Source: Juglans regia (lineage: Eukaryota; Streptophyta; Magnoliopsida; Fagales; Juglandaceae). Taken from it: 64,000 nt of DNA. Below are positions 35,133-47,700 of the stretch, one piece after another. The notes beneath the pieces are model-generated. The model was not told the DNA's origin. It saw only the letters and a program-made list of their open reading frames with translations, and searched no databases. Position 1 is the stretch's first letter. The number at the start of each line of letters is the position of its first letter. The DNA lies in NCBI RefSeq assembly GCF_001411555.2, contig NC_049904.1, positions 22,023,370-22,087,369 of the forward strand, in the 5' to 3' direction. The position numbers were made by a program, and so were the translations under genes.

Positions 35133-35373
35133 ATAAGTGACAATTATAGTCGTTGCTAGTTCTATAATTATCGCCATAATTACTTTCTCATTTGGTAAGA
35201 AATTTTCTCACTTATGTATTTGCAACCAATATAAATGACGATACAATTTTGATTGTTAAAAATAATATTAGCGACGAATTTAAAATTTTCTTAATTAAAG
35301 ATAAACCTTTAACTACGTTTTTTATGTCGCTACTAAAACTTTCGTTAATAAAAATGATTTTTCTTGTAGTGTC
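35133..35373. mobile_element. Single unit of the 27.5-kb repeat ending in a CACTA terminus
   Basis: The sequence GACAATTATAGTCGTTGC, then CTTTCTCATTTGGTAAG and GCGACGAATTTAAAATTTT, matches the tandem units at 27.5-28.5 kb. It ends TTTTTCTTGTAGTG at 35,373, which is an inverted CACTACAAGAAAAA terminus. This places the tandem family inside a non-autonomous CACTA group. Confidence 0.65.
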
Positions 35374-35931
35374 GACTAAAGTTTGTTCATACTATTAGGA
35401 ACAATAAAAGAGAAAAGTACAATAAAAAATGAAATTAATCACACACGACACAAGATTTACGTAGTTTGATAACGTGCCTACATCTAAGAAACTGTAAATG
35501 ATTTTATTCTGGTGATAATCAAAGATACAGTGCAGCAATTGTACAAAGGTATAATACAATATATAATATATCCTAACTAGCTAGCCGGGTCGGATTAAAA
35601 TCACCAAATATAGTAGGTTTCATCCTTAAAAAATTTGTAGACATAAATTTTAATGTCAAATCACGTAAATTTCTTTATCCTTTTATTTACAATTTATGTG
35701 CGTTATATACTATTTAAAACATAAAATGAGCACCCACTATTGTGTCTTCGTCCAAATATCATCATGGATCACTCGACCGTATTGTTGACATTTGGGCTTT
35801 AATTGAAAAATGCATCAACATTATATTTATGTATCACTCCCTTCTTATATATTTTTCTCTTTAATAATGAATTTATCTTATGTTGACCATAAAAGAAATG
35901 GAATCAGGAGCACATGAACATGATGTATGCG
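35374..35931. other. Intergenic, nothing recognised
   Basis: No coding or repeat structure could be supported. Confidence 0.4.
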
Positions 35932-36507
35932 AAGAGCATTAGTATTGGTCTATGCATATGCATATGCAAAGTCAAATTTACATAATATGACCCTAAAATC
36001 TTCCACATTAGCTTATGCATATCTAAATATTTAGCTACCTATGAATAGTGGTTATCCAAATTTGGATAACCACTATTCACCCTACAAATCATATTTAAAT
36101 AATTATTTCTCTCTCCTCCCACTCTCTCTTACACAATCCTTTCATTTTCTCCATCTTCCAACAACAAAACAAACATTCACTTGCACATTCATTTTATTAT
36201 TATAATATATTATATATATATTTTTCATTTTATTATATTTTTAATATATTATTATTAAAAAATTATATTTTTTATTATTATATTTGTATTATTAATGTCA
36301 AATGTATGTAGTGGATGTTAATTGTAAAATATATATAAAAAAATAAATTTTAGCAAAAAAGTAATAATAATAAAATAATAATATTTTATTATTATTTTGT
36401 CTCAAATATGCATAAGCCAATGTGGAAATTTTGCTTGAATGGCAAAGTGGATATGCAAAAGAGGTAATTTTGCTTATGCATATGCATAAACCAATGCTAA
36501 TGCTCTT
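35932..36507. mobile_element. MITE with about 40-bp terminal inverted repeats
   Basis: Left AAGAGCATTAGTATTGGTCT continuing into ATGCATATGCAT mirrors right ATGCATATGCATAAACCAAT continuing to GCTAATGCTCTT. Inside are a perfect palindrome, GGTTATCCAAATTTGGATAACC (split here as GGTTATCCAAA and TTTGGATAACC, 36,049-36,070), and an AT-rich core. No transposase. The target duplication could not be fixed. Confidence 0.75.
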
Positions 36508-36739
36508 AGCTGACCAATAGCTAAAACCATTGACTAATTTATTTGGTGAGGCATGATTAAATGTGTGGATCAAAGCTGACCAAACACAGTTGATCAACAC
36601 AAAAAAAAAAAGATACAAAATAATCAAGCTTGATCAAAATTATAGCAATATGTAAACCTATTAAAAAAACAAGTCATATTTTTATCTTATAACGAGATAT
36701 TACAGCAAAATAGAATCATTATTTAGGATGATTATGGAA

Positions 36740-36918
36740 GAGTAATGTTATACAATCTCTCAATTTTTATATATCATATATTTTGTTTTTTTTAGTTTTT
36801 TTTTAAATTAATTCAATTTTTTTATCTAATATTTATATATTAAATTTTTTGTAAAAAAATAATAAAAATTAAAAATAATGTGATATATGAAAATTATGTA
36901 AGAAGTAAGATTGCGTAG
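36740..36918. mobile_element. Small MITE, about 180 bp
   Basis: GAGTAATGTTATACAATCTC on the left and GTAAGAAGTAAGATTGCGTA on the right are imperfect inverted repeats, with ATATATCATAT and ATGTGATATAT further in. The superfamily is not assigned. Confidence 0.5.
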
Positions 36919-36996
36919 ATTTTTTTGTCACGGCATCATTGCGAAATTCCTAATATTGCTTTTTTTCAAAAAGTATTATTATTAGGACTTCTTAAT

Positions 36997-38427
36997 TAGG
37001 GGTGATATTCGGTCGGTCCGGACCGGAAAAACCGACCGGACCGACCAATTCGGTCTTGACCGGACCGGACCGAGAATAGTACCGGTCGGTCTCGGTCCGA
37101 ATTTTATAGGACCGACTTAATTCGGTCTGGTCCACGGTTTATGGGTTTTTCGGACCGGACCGGACCGGACCGAACCGAATTAAAATTGAAAAAAAAAATA
37201 TATATTAATTATATAATTCTCATTTAACATACCACTAACTCACCATTAAATAATTATTAACTAATAGTCTAATACTAATATTTATAATTTTATACTAATA
37301 TTAATATTTATACTAATAGTCTGGACTTTACTTCTAGTCTTCTATACTCTAATATGGTATATAAAAAAAAAATGCTAATAGTCTAATATAGAGTAAGAGT
37401 CTATGACTATAGTTATAGTTATACTAATATTATAATATAGTTATAACTTATACTAATCATGGATTCATGATTCATAATAACTAATCACTATAAGCCTATA
37501 GTATTAATGTATTATTATATAATATCTAGTATTAGTATTACTATATCATTATAATATAAATATTATAATATAGTTATAACTTGTACTAATTACTAAATCA
37601 CTATAACTAATATTAGTATATTACTATTTACTAATAGTCTAATACTAATAATATTATATAGTTATAACTTATACTAATCAAGTAATCATGGATTCATGAT
37701 TCATAATAACTAATCACTATAAGTCTATAGTATTAATGTAGTATTATATAATATATAGTATTAGTATCACTATATCATTATAATATATATTACTATTACT
37801 ATTAGTAATTTAGTATTGATATAGTCAATAGTTATTTAGTATAATATAAGTATTATATAATATATTATACTAAGTAGTAAGTACCAACTATATAACTATT
37901 ATAAGTTATAATAACTTTACTCATATAAGAGTTATAGTATAATAGTATTAATAATTTAATAGCATATTATAAAAGTTATAGTATTATAGCATAATATTTG
38001 TATAATAGTATAGTATTAATATCACTAAAAGTTATAAGTTATAACTATATATACCTACAAGGCTAATAGCATAATATTTGGATTTTTTTAGTTTTTTATA
38101 TAGAATAGTTTTTTTTTTTTTATCATTGTATTTTTCAAGATCAAGCTTTTTTTAGTAGTTTTAGCTAAAAAAAATGTACAAAATTTGAAGTGGGCCGAAA
38201 AAAATTGAAATTGGGCAAAAAAAAAAATCAGATTTAGATGGGTTGAATGGCCCATTTTAGACATATCCAGACCGACTGAACCGACCCTAGACCGGACCGG
38301 ACCGAACCGGACCGGTCCTATATGTGACTCGGTCCAGTCTAGGGTGGACAATTCTTAAACCGAATAGGTCCGGTCCGGTCCATAAAATGGCCCAAGACCG
38401 GACCGGACCGGACCGAACTCACCCCTA
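36997..38427. mobile_element. hAT-superfamily non-autonomous element with 8-bp TSD
   Basis: Ends are TAGGGGTGA (36,997) and TCACCCCTA (38,427), perfect 9-bp inverted repeats, flanked by TTCTTAAT on both sides (36,989-36,996 and 38,428-38,435), an exact 8-bp duplication as made by hAT transposases. Both subterminal regions hold dense CCGGACCGGAC arrays in inverted orientation. The centre is extremely AT-rich with a duplicated segment. No transposase is encoded. Confidence 0.88.
37430..37800. repeat. Direct duplication of about 225 bp inside the hAT element
   Basis: The phrase ATCATGGATTCATGATTCAT and the following AATAACTAATCACTATAAG occur at about 37,456 and 37,684, each followed by TATAGTATTAATGTA and TATTATATAATAT. 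Confidence 0.8.
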
Positions 38428-38463
38428 TTCTTAATTTGGATATGGATCTGAAAAAGAATGACC

Positions 38464-38527
38464 AGTCAACTAGGAAGCCTTCTCCCCTAGAACCGAAAAA
38501 CGCGTTGTGAGCCATTATTACAGTCAA
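38464..38527 (-). promoter_or_regulatory. Two W-box cores upstream of CAD1
   Basis: AGTCAA at 38,464-38,469 and 38,522-38,527 reads TTGACT on the minus strand, the WRKY-factor core. They lie 200-270 bp before the CAD1 start codon, just inside the hAT insertion. The motif is short, so regulation is only suggested. Confidence 0.35.
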
Positions 38528-38729
38528 AGGCCTGCCTTTAGAACAAAGACAAAGCTCACCAACTAGCAAAGTTCAAAGCTTTTACCCATACCTCGCCATT
38601 TCCGCAACAAAACAAAAGAGACCCAAAACGAATACACTTTCATCTGCTTCCTAGGAACATGAATTTCACAATCAACAACAGCCGCCGTAAGACCACATCT
38701 TGTTCCCTGCTTCCTCTTGTTTTCCACCG

Positions 38730-41700
38730 ATGAATGATCCTTCCACTATGGACAACTCAGAAACAACAACAAGATCAGCAACGACAACAACGAGAAGCTT
38801 TAGCTCTGATGCTTTGTCCACCACTCTCTGCAACTCAATCCAAGCTCTGGGTCGAGGCTTCGATGTCACCTCAGATATTAGGCTCCTATACTGCAAGGGA
38901 GCTTCTGGGTCGAGGCTGGTTCATCTTGATGAGGACCACACCAGGGATCTTGTTCTTAACGATGGCGTTGTGGTGCCAAATGTGCCTGTTGACATTGAGT
39001 GCTCCATGGGGAATAGTGGCATAGAGAGAAGATCTGTGTGCAGCTTCCATGAGGTGGTTTCTTGATCTATTTTGTTCAGTTGTTTTTATTTCAGTCGTGG
39101 TGAGATGTAATTCTTGAATATTTTCAGGGTATAATTCTAAAATTCTTGAATATTGATAATCTTTTTCTTTTCTCCGCTTTTTCAGTCGTTGGTGGGTTTG
39201 AGATTTAGGTTTTATTTATATCGTTCAATCTGGTTTAGATTTCTCTGGAAACTTGTTTTTCTTTATTTTTAGTTGGTACTGACATAAATATCCGGGATAT
39301 TGGTTTTCTTCTCCTAGATTTGGTTAGGTCACGAATTATGATTGGTTAACTTTCAACTCGTTTACTCTCGTTGTGAACTGGGCTTGCTGGGTTTTTTGTA
39401 TTTGTTCATATGAGGGTTCTTCAGAACCATTAACACTGATTTTTAGCTTTCAATCATTGTGTCTTTTTTTCTTTTTATTTTGCCTTCTAAGATCATTTGT
39501 GGATTCCGGTTGTCAATAACAGAATGGTCTAGTATATTGGGACTGCAAATTAAAAAGGAAGTGCATTGAAAATCATAAACCAAAAATGAATAGAACAAAA
39601 AAACACTATATACTAAGTCACTCATGAAAAGTTCTGTAAAAATGCAATAACAATTTGCCATGATTCCTTTGTAGAATTATAATCTCTGACCACCATTTTG
39701 ATCCTCTAACTTGACTCTTATTTGAAATTTGGGTGGTTAAATTGGACCACATTTTAGCCCCTTATAAACTTGGCACTAGTTGAATTATGATAATACAGCT
39801 CTAATCTTTTGGCGTTGTTGGGGAACTCTTATATCTGTTTTATTTTAAGGTCATCAAATCATTGGGAGATGTGATTAGAAACTACATGACTTGCCTGGAG
39901 ACTGGAGTATATCATACTTTTGTAATCTTATGGGTCTTCGGAAAGCAATCTGGTCCAAATTGTGATTGTGTTGTCGATAGTGTTAGAGATATACTCTAAA
40001 CCTGCATTGCAGTTTGTAGTTCTAAGTATTTAAGCTCCATCACTTCCTTTAAAAAAATACGTCTATTTGAACATTAGATAGATTTGATCTCCTTGAAAAA
40101 TAATGTATGGAGATAATGGTCCAGTAACTGATAGTAACTAAGTTTTATGCTATTAGCCTAACAACTCTATACTTTTAAAGTTCTTTCCAACAAGCTGAAG
40201 GTTTTGGGGCAAAAAAAAATTTATAAGTAATGAAGTATTTTAGTGACGAAGAATAATAGGCATAGTCCAAGTACATAGGATGTATACAAGAGATACATCA
40301 ATGCTTGATGAACAACTGTTACAAAAAACTCATGGACTCTTAATCTGTATAAATCTATCACTTGTGACCATTGAAATTGAGTGTTGAAAAAGAAAGCTCT
40401 AAATTCATCCGTTGTCCACTTGTGATCTTCAAACCTCCCATCACTTTTCCCACCAAAGGCATCATGATAAACAAATGGGAGCCATTATCCAACTTGTTGC
40501 AATTTTTGGATTGCCTTGTAAGCCTCTCCAACTTGCTAAGAACTCAACCACTCTTCTAGGCATCCATCCATGCCCATTCTGCCCTATTAAAAAAATATTC
40601 CATAGTGTCCTTGCTATCTCTTAGTGTAAAAGTAAGTGATCAACAATTTCACTGTTTCTTTTGCACATATAACACCTGCCCATTACGATAATCCAAAGAC
40701 ACTTTCTCAGGTTGTCAATGAAGAGAATCTTCCCTAAGGAAACTGTCCTTACAAGAAAAGCTGCATTCAGAGGTGTTAATTTTCTGGATACTCATCCAAG
40801 GAAAATAACTTGTATCTTGAGTAGCAAGAGCCTGATAGGATGAACAGACAGTGAACTTCCCTTTTTCTTGACAGGGTCCTAAAAAGCTCGCCTGCTTCTC
40901 CCACTGTCATTGTAGCAGAGTACAACAAACATGTGGTGGATCTCTTAGCTTGTTGGCAAGGTTTTAAGGGGATTCATCGTATTGTTGCTATTTGGAGGAT
41001 GATCCCTTTATTTTTGATGTGGCGTTTATGGTTGGAAAGAAATGGGCAGTGCTTTGAAGATAGAAACGTTCGATGGGAGAACGTAGAGAGTTTTTCTTTA
41101 GGACTTTGTGTTTTTGGGCAAAGGCTCTTGTTTTGAATGGAGACAATCTTCATGATTTGCTTTTAGCCTATTCTAGTTCCTAGCTTTTAGGTGTTTTCTC
41201 TTGTATAATTCCTATGTACTTGGGCTTTAAGGACCTTACCACCACACTAAAGTTCATGCCAGATTGGATGTAAAAAAAGTAAGGGGATCATCTACAATTA
41301 AAAGGTGGGATATTATGGGTGTGTCAATGTTTCTTCTACCCGTAGAAAATCTCAAAAAGAAGCCTCCCTCCAAACCTGAAATCATTTTACCATCCATGAC
41401 CATAAAGAGACAAAATGCTTGATTGAGGAACACCATTTCATCCTAAAGCCACATCTCATAGGTAATAGGACTTTCCCATTCACATGATCATAGGCCTTCT
41501 CCATGTCCAGTTTGCATAGTATCCACAGTTCTCCTGACTTGAGCTTACTATTGAAGCACTCGTTAGCTATATGTACCAAATCTAGGATTTGCCTACCCCT
41601 TACAAATCCAATTTGGGACTTTGAGATAATCATCTCCATTATTGTGCCCATTCTGTTCCCAAAGACTTTGGATGTGGTTTTATAACATCTCATTCACAAG

Positions 41701-44700
41701 ATTGATAGAACGGTAACCACTTACATCCACTGCACCCAGTGTTTTAGGAATGAGTGCTACAAAGGCTGCTTTGAGGCCTTTTCAAATCTCCCAATTGATT
41801 GGAACTCTTGAAAAGCGCCCATAACATCATCTTTAAGTACGTCCCAACGTCTGAAGGAAGACCATGGTGAAGCCGTAAAGACCTAAAGCTTTGCCACTAG
41901 CCACACCTTTCACCACTTTTGTGATCTTTGTCTCTTCAAAAGGACTCAAGCCACTCCGGGCCCTATTGGTCTATGGTGCTAAATGCTAACCCATCAAGCT
42001 TCAAGAACTTCTGGTATTGCTGGTGAAAAAGAACCGATGTGCAAAATTTTTGTTATGTATTGCTGGCTAATGGAGCCAAGGAAAATCGTGGCAATGTGGG
42101 GACCAGTGGTGTCTGAAGTTGATTTACAAAGTGCATAGATTTATGTGGGCCAAAACATTGGATTATGTCATTATGAGGACATTGAGTAGCATTTCTTGAA
42201 AATGATGGTTGTTGGCTTCTAGTTATTCCATTCAATATTGGTGAACATTATTGTTCAAAGATTCTAGTGGAAATGTAAGTAGGATCTCCCCCCCCCCCTC
42301 CTTCTTTTTATCTTTGACCCTATCTACAATATCCTGCATGCAACAATATCTATAGGGAAACCATCAATTTTATTCATATATTTCAAATTTGAAGGAAAAT
42401 AATTAGGGTGTCTCATTTAGGGTTTACTGGTCACCCTATCTTACCAACATCATTAAATGCACTAGCATCATAAACCTTGCTTCATAATTCAGATATTTAG
42501 AAGGTTCATTGGCCTTTGTTGTCAATTTGGCAATCAATTTGGATGGGTAGAGAAACTTCAGCTTTGTTCGTTTCTATGACAGCTTTAGCTTTTGACCTTT
42601 AGAATCTACTTGTTGTCCAAGAGTTCCAATGTCTAGCTGGGTTGGAGAACACTCAGATATCTTTCAAGGGTAGATTCTGTTGTTGGGAGAGAGAGATTCA
42701 TGATGTGGGTGGTATCTAAGCTGTTGGGTAGAAGTTATATCTAAAAAGTTGTGGCACAATTTTCCTTTTTAAGTTGGATTTCTGGATTAGGTTTGGCTCA
42801 CATGAGACCTCAGATAAATGTGTGCTGTTGCTTTTGTGGCACAATTTTGATTTTTACTTTTAGTTATGGATTAGGATTGGCTGACATGAGAACTCAGATA
42901 AAGGCATGCTGTTGCTCAGAGATCTGAATAAAAAGAATCATCTGATAATGGACAGTAAAGATCTTTTTTTGAATTGGGATAGTAATCAATGTCCTTGAAA
43001 ATAATCATATGAGGAAATCCTGGATTGCCTAGTTTGTCATATATGATATGGAAAAAAGAGGCCTGTTGGTCAGGGAAAATGCATTTTTGTTTCAATGGCA
43101 GATGCTGATTTTCTTCTGCTGCAGTTCTAGTATAGCAACCAATTAGTCTTTATATAGACCAGGCTGGCAGCAAGCAACCAAGCAACTGATCAAAGTATCT
43201 TTTGAAGATCAATAGACATTTAGTTAAGCATTTGGAAACCCTATTAAAATGTATTATTTTTTTCTTCTTGGAAAAAGGGAACCTAAGACCTAACCAGACA
43301 TCACTCAACCCCTTTACAACTGGTAATTGGATTACAGTTGCGTTATGTTGCTGGTTTGCCATTATTTTGAATTCTAGTCTGAATCTGCAAACTGAATTTT
43401 TTTTAAGCTTCAGCTTCTTTGGAGCATATAATGGAGAAGGTCATTGGTAAACAGCTTCCCCTCTGTTTGAGCAAGTTGATGTTTGCAGGGATAGAGCTGT
43501 CTTTGGTAATGATGAAGCCTTATATTTTTTCTTGAGTTCATTATCTGATTGGATGACTGCTTTAGGCACCACCCATTTCATTTCATCTTTAGATTTTGTG
43601 ATCTTATGAACTTCAGATTGTAACTTTTAGGAGCTGCTCTAGTGCTCCACCTGTGTACTTGTGCATTCTCCCCTTATAAATATTTATTCTTATATAAGAA
43701 AATGACAAGTTATGGAAGCCAAACCACGATGGTCCTTCAAGCATTCTTTAAGCATATTCATAGCCAATATCACTATATGTACTCTAACAAGGGCACTCCA
43801 ATGATATTCTTGTTGAATGTGAGCTCCCAAAGCTGTGGATGGGTCTTTATTTGTATTTTTTTCACTTTTGTTTTTCCAGTATACTTCAATTTGCTTAGAT
43901 GTATAACTTATAATTTCAAACTTATTAGGAGCACCGTAGTTCTGTTTATTGATCTATATTTGCAAAAGAATTGATGATATCTTTTTTTTTTTTGATCAGT
44001 AAAAGATAAATATTATATATATGAATGAAATAGGTATAGACCTTGTACACAGGAAGTATACAAAAGTACTCCTAATTACATTCTAAGAACGATAAAATAA
44101 AGACAATAATTCCTGGATATTATCCCCATCGAATACAATAGTAGAAAACCGACACATTAAAGTATGGAGAAAAAAATTCTTTAACTTGGTCATTGAGCGT
44201 TCCTTATCTTCAAAGCAACGTGCGTTCCTTTCTAACCAAATACACCTCATAATACACAACGGAATCATCTTCCATACTGCTACCACTTGATGACTACCTT
44301 GCATATTTGGCCAACACCCTAACAAATCCACCATCCTCATAGGCATAACCCAAGCAACATCAACCCTTACAAAGATTTCATCCCACAACACCCTTGCAAA
44401 CTCACAGTGTAATAATAGATGATCCACAGATTCTCCATTCTTTTTGCACATGTAACACCAATCCAACACTACACAACCTCTCTTTCTCAGATTTTCAGTG
44501 GTCAATATCTTCCCAAGAGCAGCACTCCAAACAAAAAAAGAAACTTTCGAAAGCACACGAGATCTCCAAATACTCTTCCAGGGAAACTGAATACTACCTC
44601 GTTGTGTTGTTAAGATATTGTAATACGCCTTCACTGTACATATCTTGTGGTTGTTAGTCCGCCACTTCAAACTATCTCGCTGCGCCGTAGGAATCTTCAT

Positions 44701-47700
44701 TGAGTATAATAGGCTGAAAAATTCTAATACTATAGGTAATTCCCAATTATGGAAATCCCTAATAAAAAGAACATTCCATTGCTGCACACCATGAGAGTAT
44801 ACACGCACATCTGCCACTGAAGCTTCCCCATTAACTGCAATACGATGTAAGGCCGGAAAAACCCTTTCCAAAGCATAATCTCCACACCATACGTCTCGCC
44901 AAAATCTAATACAAACGCCCTCACCAGCCACAAAGCGTATTTGATTTACAAACCCTGGCTATCCCTTCCTTATGTACTTCCATAAACCCACACCATACCT
45001 CCCTCCCACTTCCTTAGAGCACCAACCACCCCAATCGGCCCCATATCTAGCATCAATAGTTTCCTTCCACAATGATCCCCTCTCCATATGATATCTCCAT
45101 AACCATTTTTCCAATAATGCTTTATTAAAAATTCTCAAATTACATACTCCCAACCCCCCATTCACAACTAAGGCACATACGGTTTTCCATTTAACAAGAT
45201 GGAACTTCTTTTCCTCCCCCATACCTCCCCATAAAAAAGCCCTGAAAAGTTTCTCCAATCTATTCACCACCCCTACAGGCATAGGAAACAAAGATAGAGC
45301 ATATCCATTGATGATATCTTGCGGTCATAATCTTATTTCTAGATTAATTCAAGTCATTATATTCTCACTTAATTGTTCGTCATGAAGAACGATCCTTGGT
45401 TTTCATACATTCATAAACCACTGTTTGTTGTTTCTGTATTTGGTATCATGCCTATGTTTTGTATGTTGTAAATCATTCATGCAAAGATGTTTTGGATTTT
45501 TTTCTCCTGATACAATCAAACAATTTACCTCTTTTTGTTTTTAGCCTATCAGTGTTTAATTGATGCCTTTGTTACTGAAATTCCAGATGGCAGAATATTT
45601 TAATAAGAAAGCAGGTGTATCAGGACGCATCCCACTGGGGAGTTTTAATGCGATGTTCAATTTCACTGGTTCTTGGCAAATTGATGAAGCAGCTACGAAA
45701 TCTCTTGCTATGGTCGGATACATCATTCCCCTGTTTGAAGTAAAATTAGCAAAATCAAATTTATGTTTACGTGAAGAAATCAAACGTGTTGTTCCATACT
45801 CTTGGGATTTTGCATCTTTGGCAAGGTCAGCAATTCATCACTGATTTTTATTGTTGTAATTCCCTTAACTTTAGTTCTGGAAATATTCTACCTACTTTTC
45901 ATTTCTTTAGATTTGAAATTTTTTCTTTAAATAGATATTCTAGCATGATACAATAGTACCTATTAAGATCAATAAGTGGAAACATCTTCCGAAAGGACAC
46001 TCTTTGACCTGGAGGGGCCACTCTTTTACTTCCTGTGATATGTACACACCATGATGACCAGTTTATCACCCAGGCAAAATGGGGGTTTTTAGTCCCAGTG
46101 GATAATGCCTCTTTCCAAGTATGTATTTGACACACTAGTAATGGTGTTTCACTTGGTCTACCCTGGGAGAAAAGGATAACAGCACGGATCCACTGGTATC
46201 ATCTTTGTATTGAAAAATCTTGCAACTACCAGTTACAATGTGATATTCTGATTATAATTGTCCCGTTAATACATATAGAAGGAATTTAATAGTTCCTAAC
46301 TGTAATGATTTCACAATATGGAGTGACTGCGTCTGGATGACTAAAATAGATCAACTCCATGTTCCAGTCAACATTCAAACTGGAAAGATACAGTGCCATA
46401 TTATGAGCATGATTTTTTTCTGTTAATACTTAGATGAATTTGATGGTCTGGCAGCATGTTTCTGAATGGAATTTCCATTTTTTCTCCCACTTTTCAGTTT
46501 TATTGAAAATTTTGGTACCCATATTGTTACCTCAGCAACAATTGGTGGAAGAGATGTAGTTTATATCAGGCAACACCAGTCCTCTCCTTTGTCCACATTG
46601 GATGTTGAGAGCTATTTGAAAGACATTGGGGATCAGAGGTTTCTGGACTTAAAAGGCCAAGCAAGTGCTGGTCCCTTAAAATACAAGGACAAGGTCAGTA
46701 TATGGTGCTATTGCTTCAAAACTAGTTCTCCGAAAAAGTGGTATTTACTCCCAGAAGCCTGAGGGAACTTTTAGCTCATTGCATCATGCCTTTTTGTTCT
46801 TGATTGTGTCTCTGGTGAAATATATTTCTGTCCATTTTCTGTTTAATTCCATAAATTCTCCTCTTGGCATATACGCACGCCTTTGCACACGCAAAGAAAA
46901 TAAAAAATAAAAGTTCTAAGTCTTTTGCTGCAGGATGTCACTGTAATTTTTAGGAGGAGAGGAGGCGATGATCTTGAGCAGAGTCATGCTAAGTGGGCAG
47001 AGACTGTGAAATTGGCACCCGATGTGATTAACATGACATTTACACCCATTGTTTCTCTGTTGGAAGGTGTGCCTGGAATAAAGCATTTGGCCCGTGCAAT
47101 TGAGTTATATCTAGAGTGTAAGATCTCATCCACTTTGTTTGCTTGAAAAGTGAGTTTATTTGCAATTCTTTTTTTGATTGTCACCGGGTGTCTGAAAACA
47201 AACTCCGACTAATCCTGGGGGGCAATTGTAGAAAGTAGTTACTAAAATTATTATCACAACATATTAAAAGAAAAAGAAGAGGACTCATAACAATCTAGTT
47301 ACCCTATTATTTTAACTGTGAAGGGTTTGAAGCCATTTTAAAAATCTATTCAATTTTTATACATAGTTAAATGCTCTTTAATTATAATGACCAGTGATCA
47401 AGATAAGGGGAATATACTTTTCGGACAAATGTCTTAGAATTTCATGCACTCTTGGTTGATAAGGCCTTTCAACAAAATATGGTTGCACCACCAGATCATA
47501 TCCTCTCCTTTTCTCTTTACATGATTGATTCTTACTGGACCCGCTGCTATAGCATTGTAAACATTGTTGTCAATCTTGCTACCCGTTGTAAAAACTCATC
47601 TTTTTTATTGTCATCCTGATGTATTGGTTTTGTGATTCTTATGAGCTAAATAAAGCTCTAAATACCCTTAGCAATATACTAACTGGAATTTCATTTGGAC

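Larger units (their letters stand above)
39054..45586 (+). other. CAD1 intron 1, expanded by LINE fragments
   Basis: The donor GAG|GTGGTT and acceptor TTCCAG|ATGGC bound 6.5 kb. About 40,210-42,000 and 43,984-45,306 are LINE-derived. The remainder (39,054-40,200 and 42,000-43,970) shows T-rich intron sequence without a supported gene. Confidence 0.85.
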
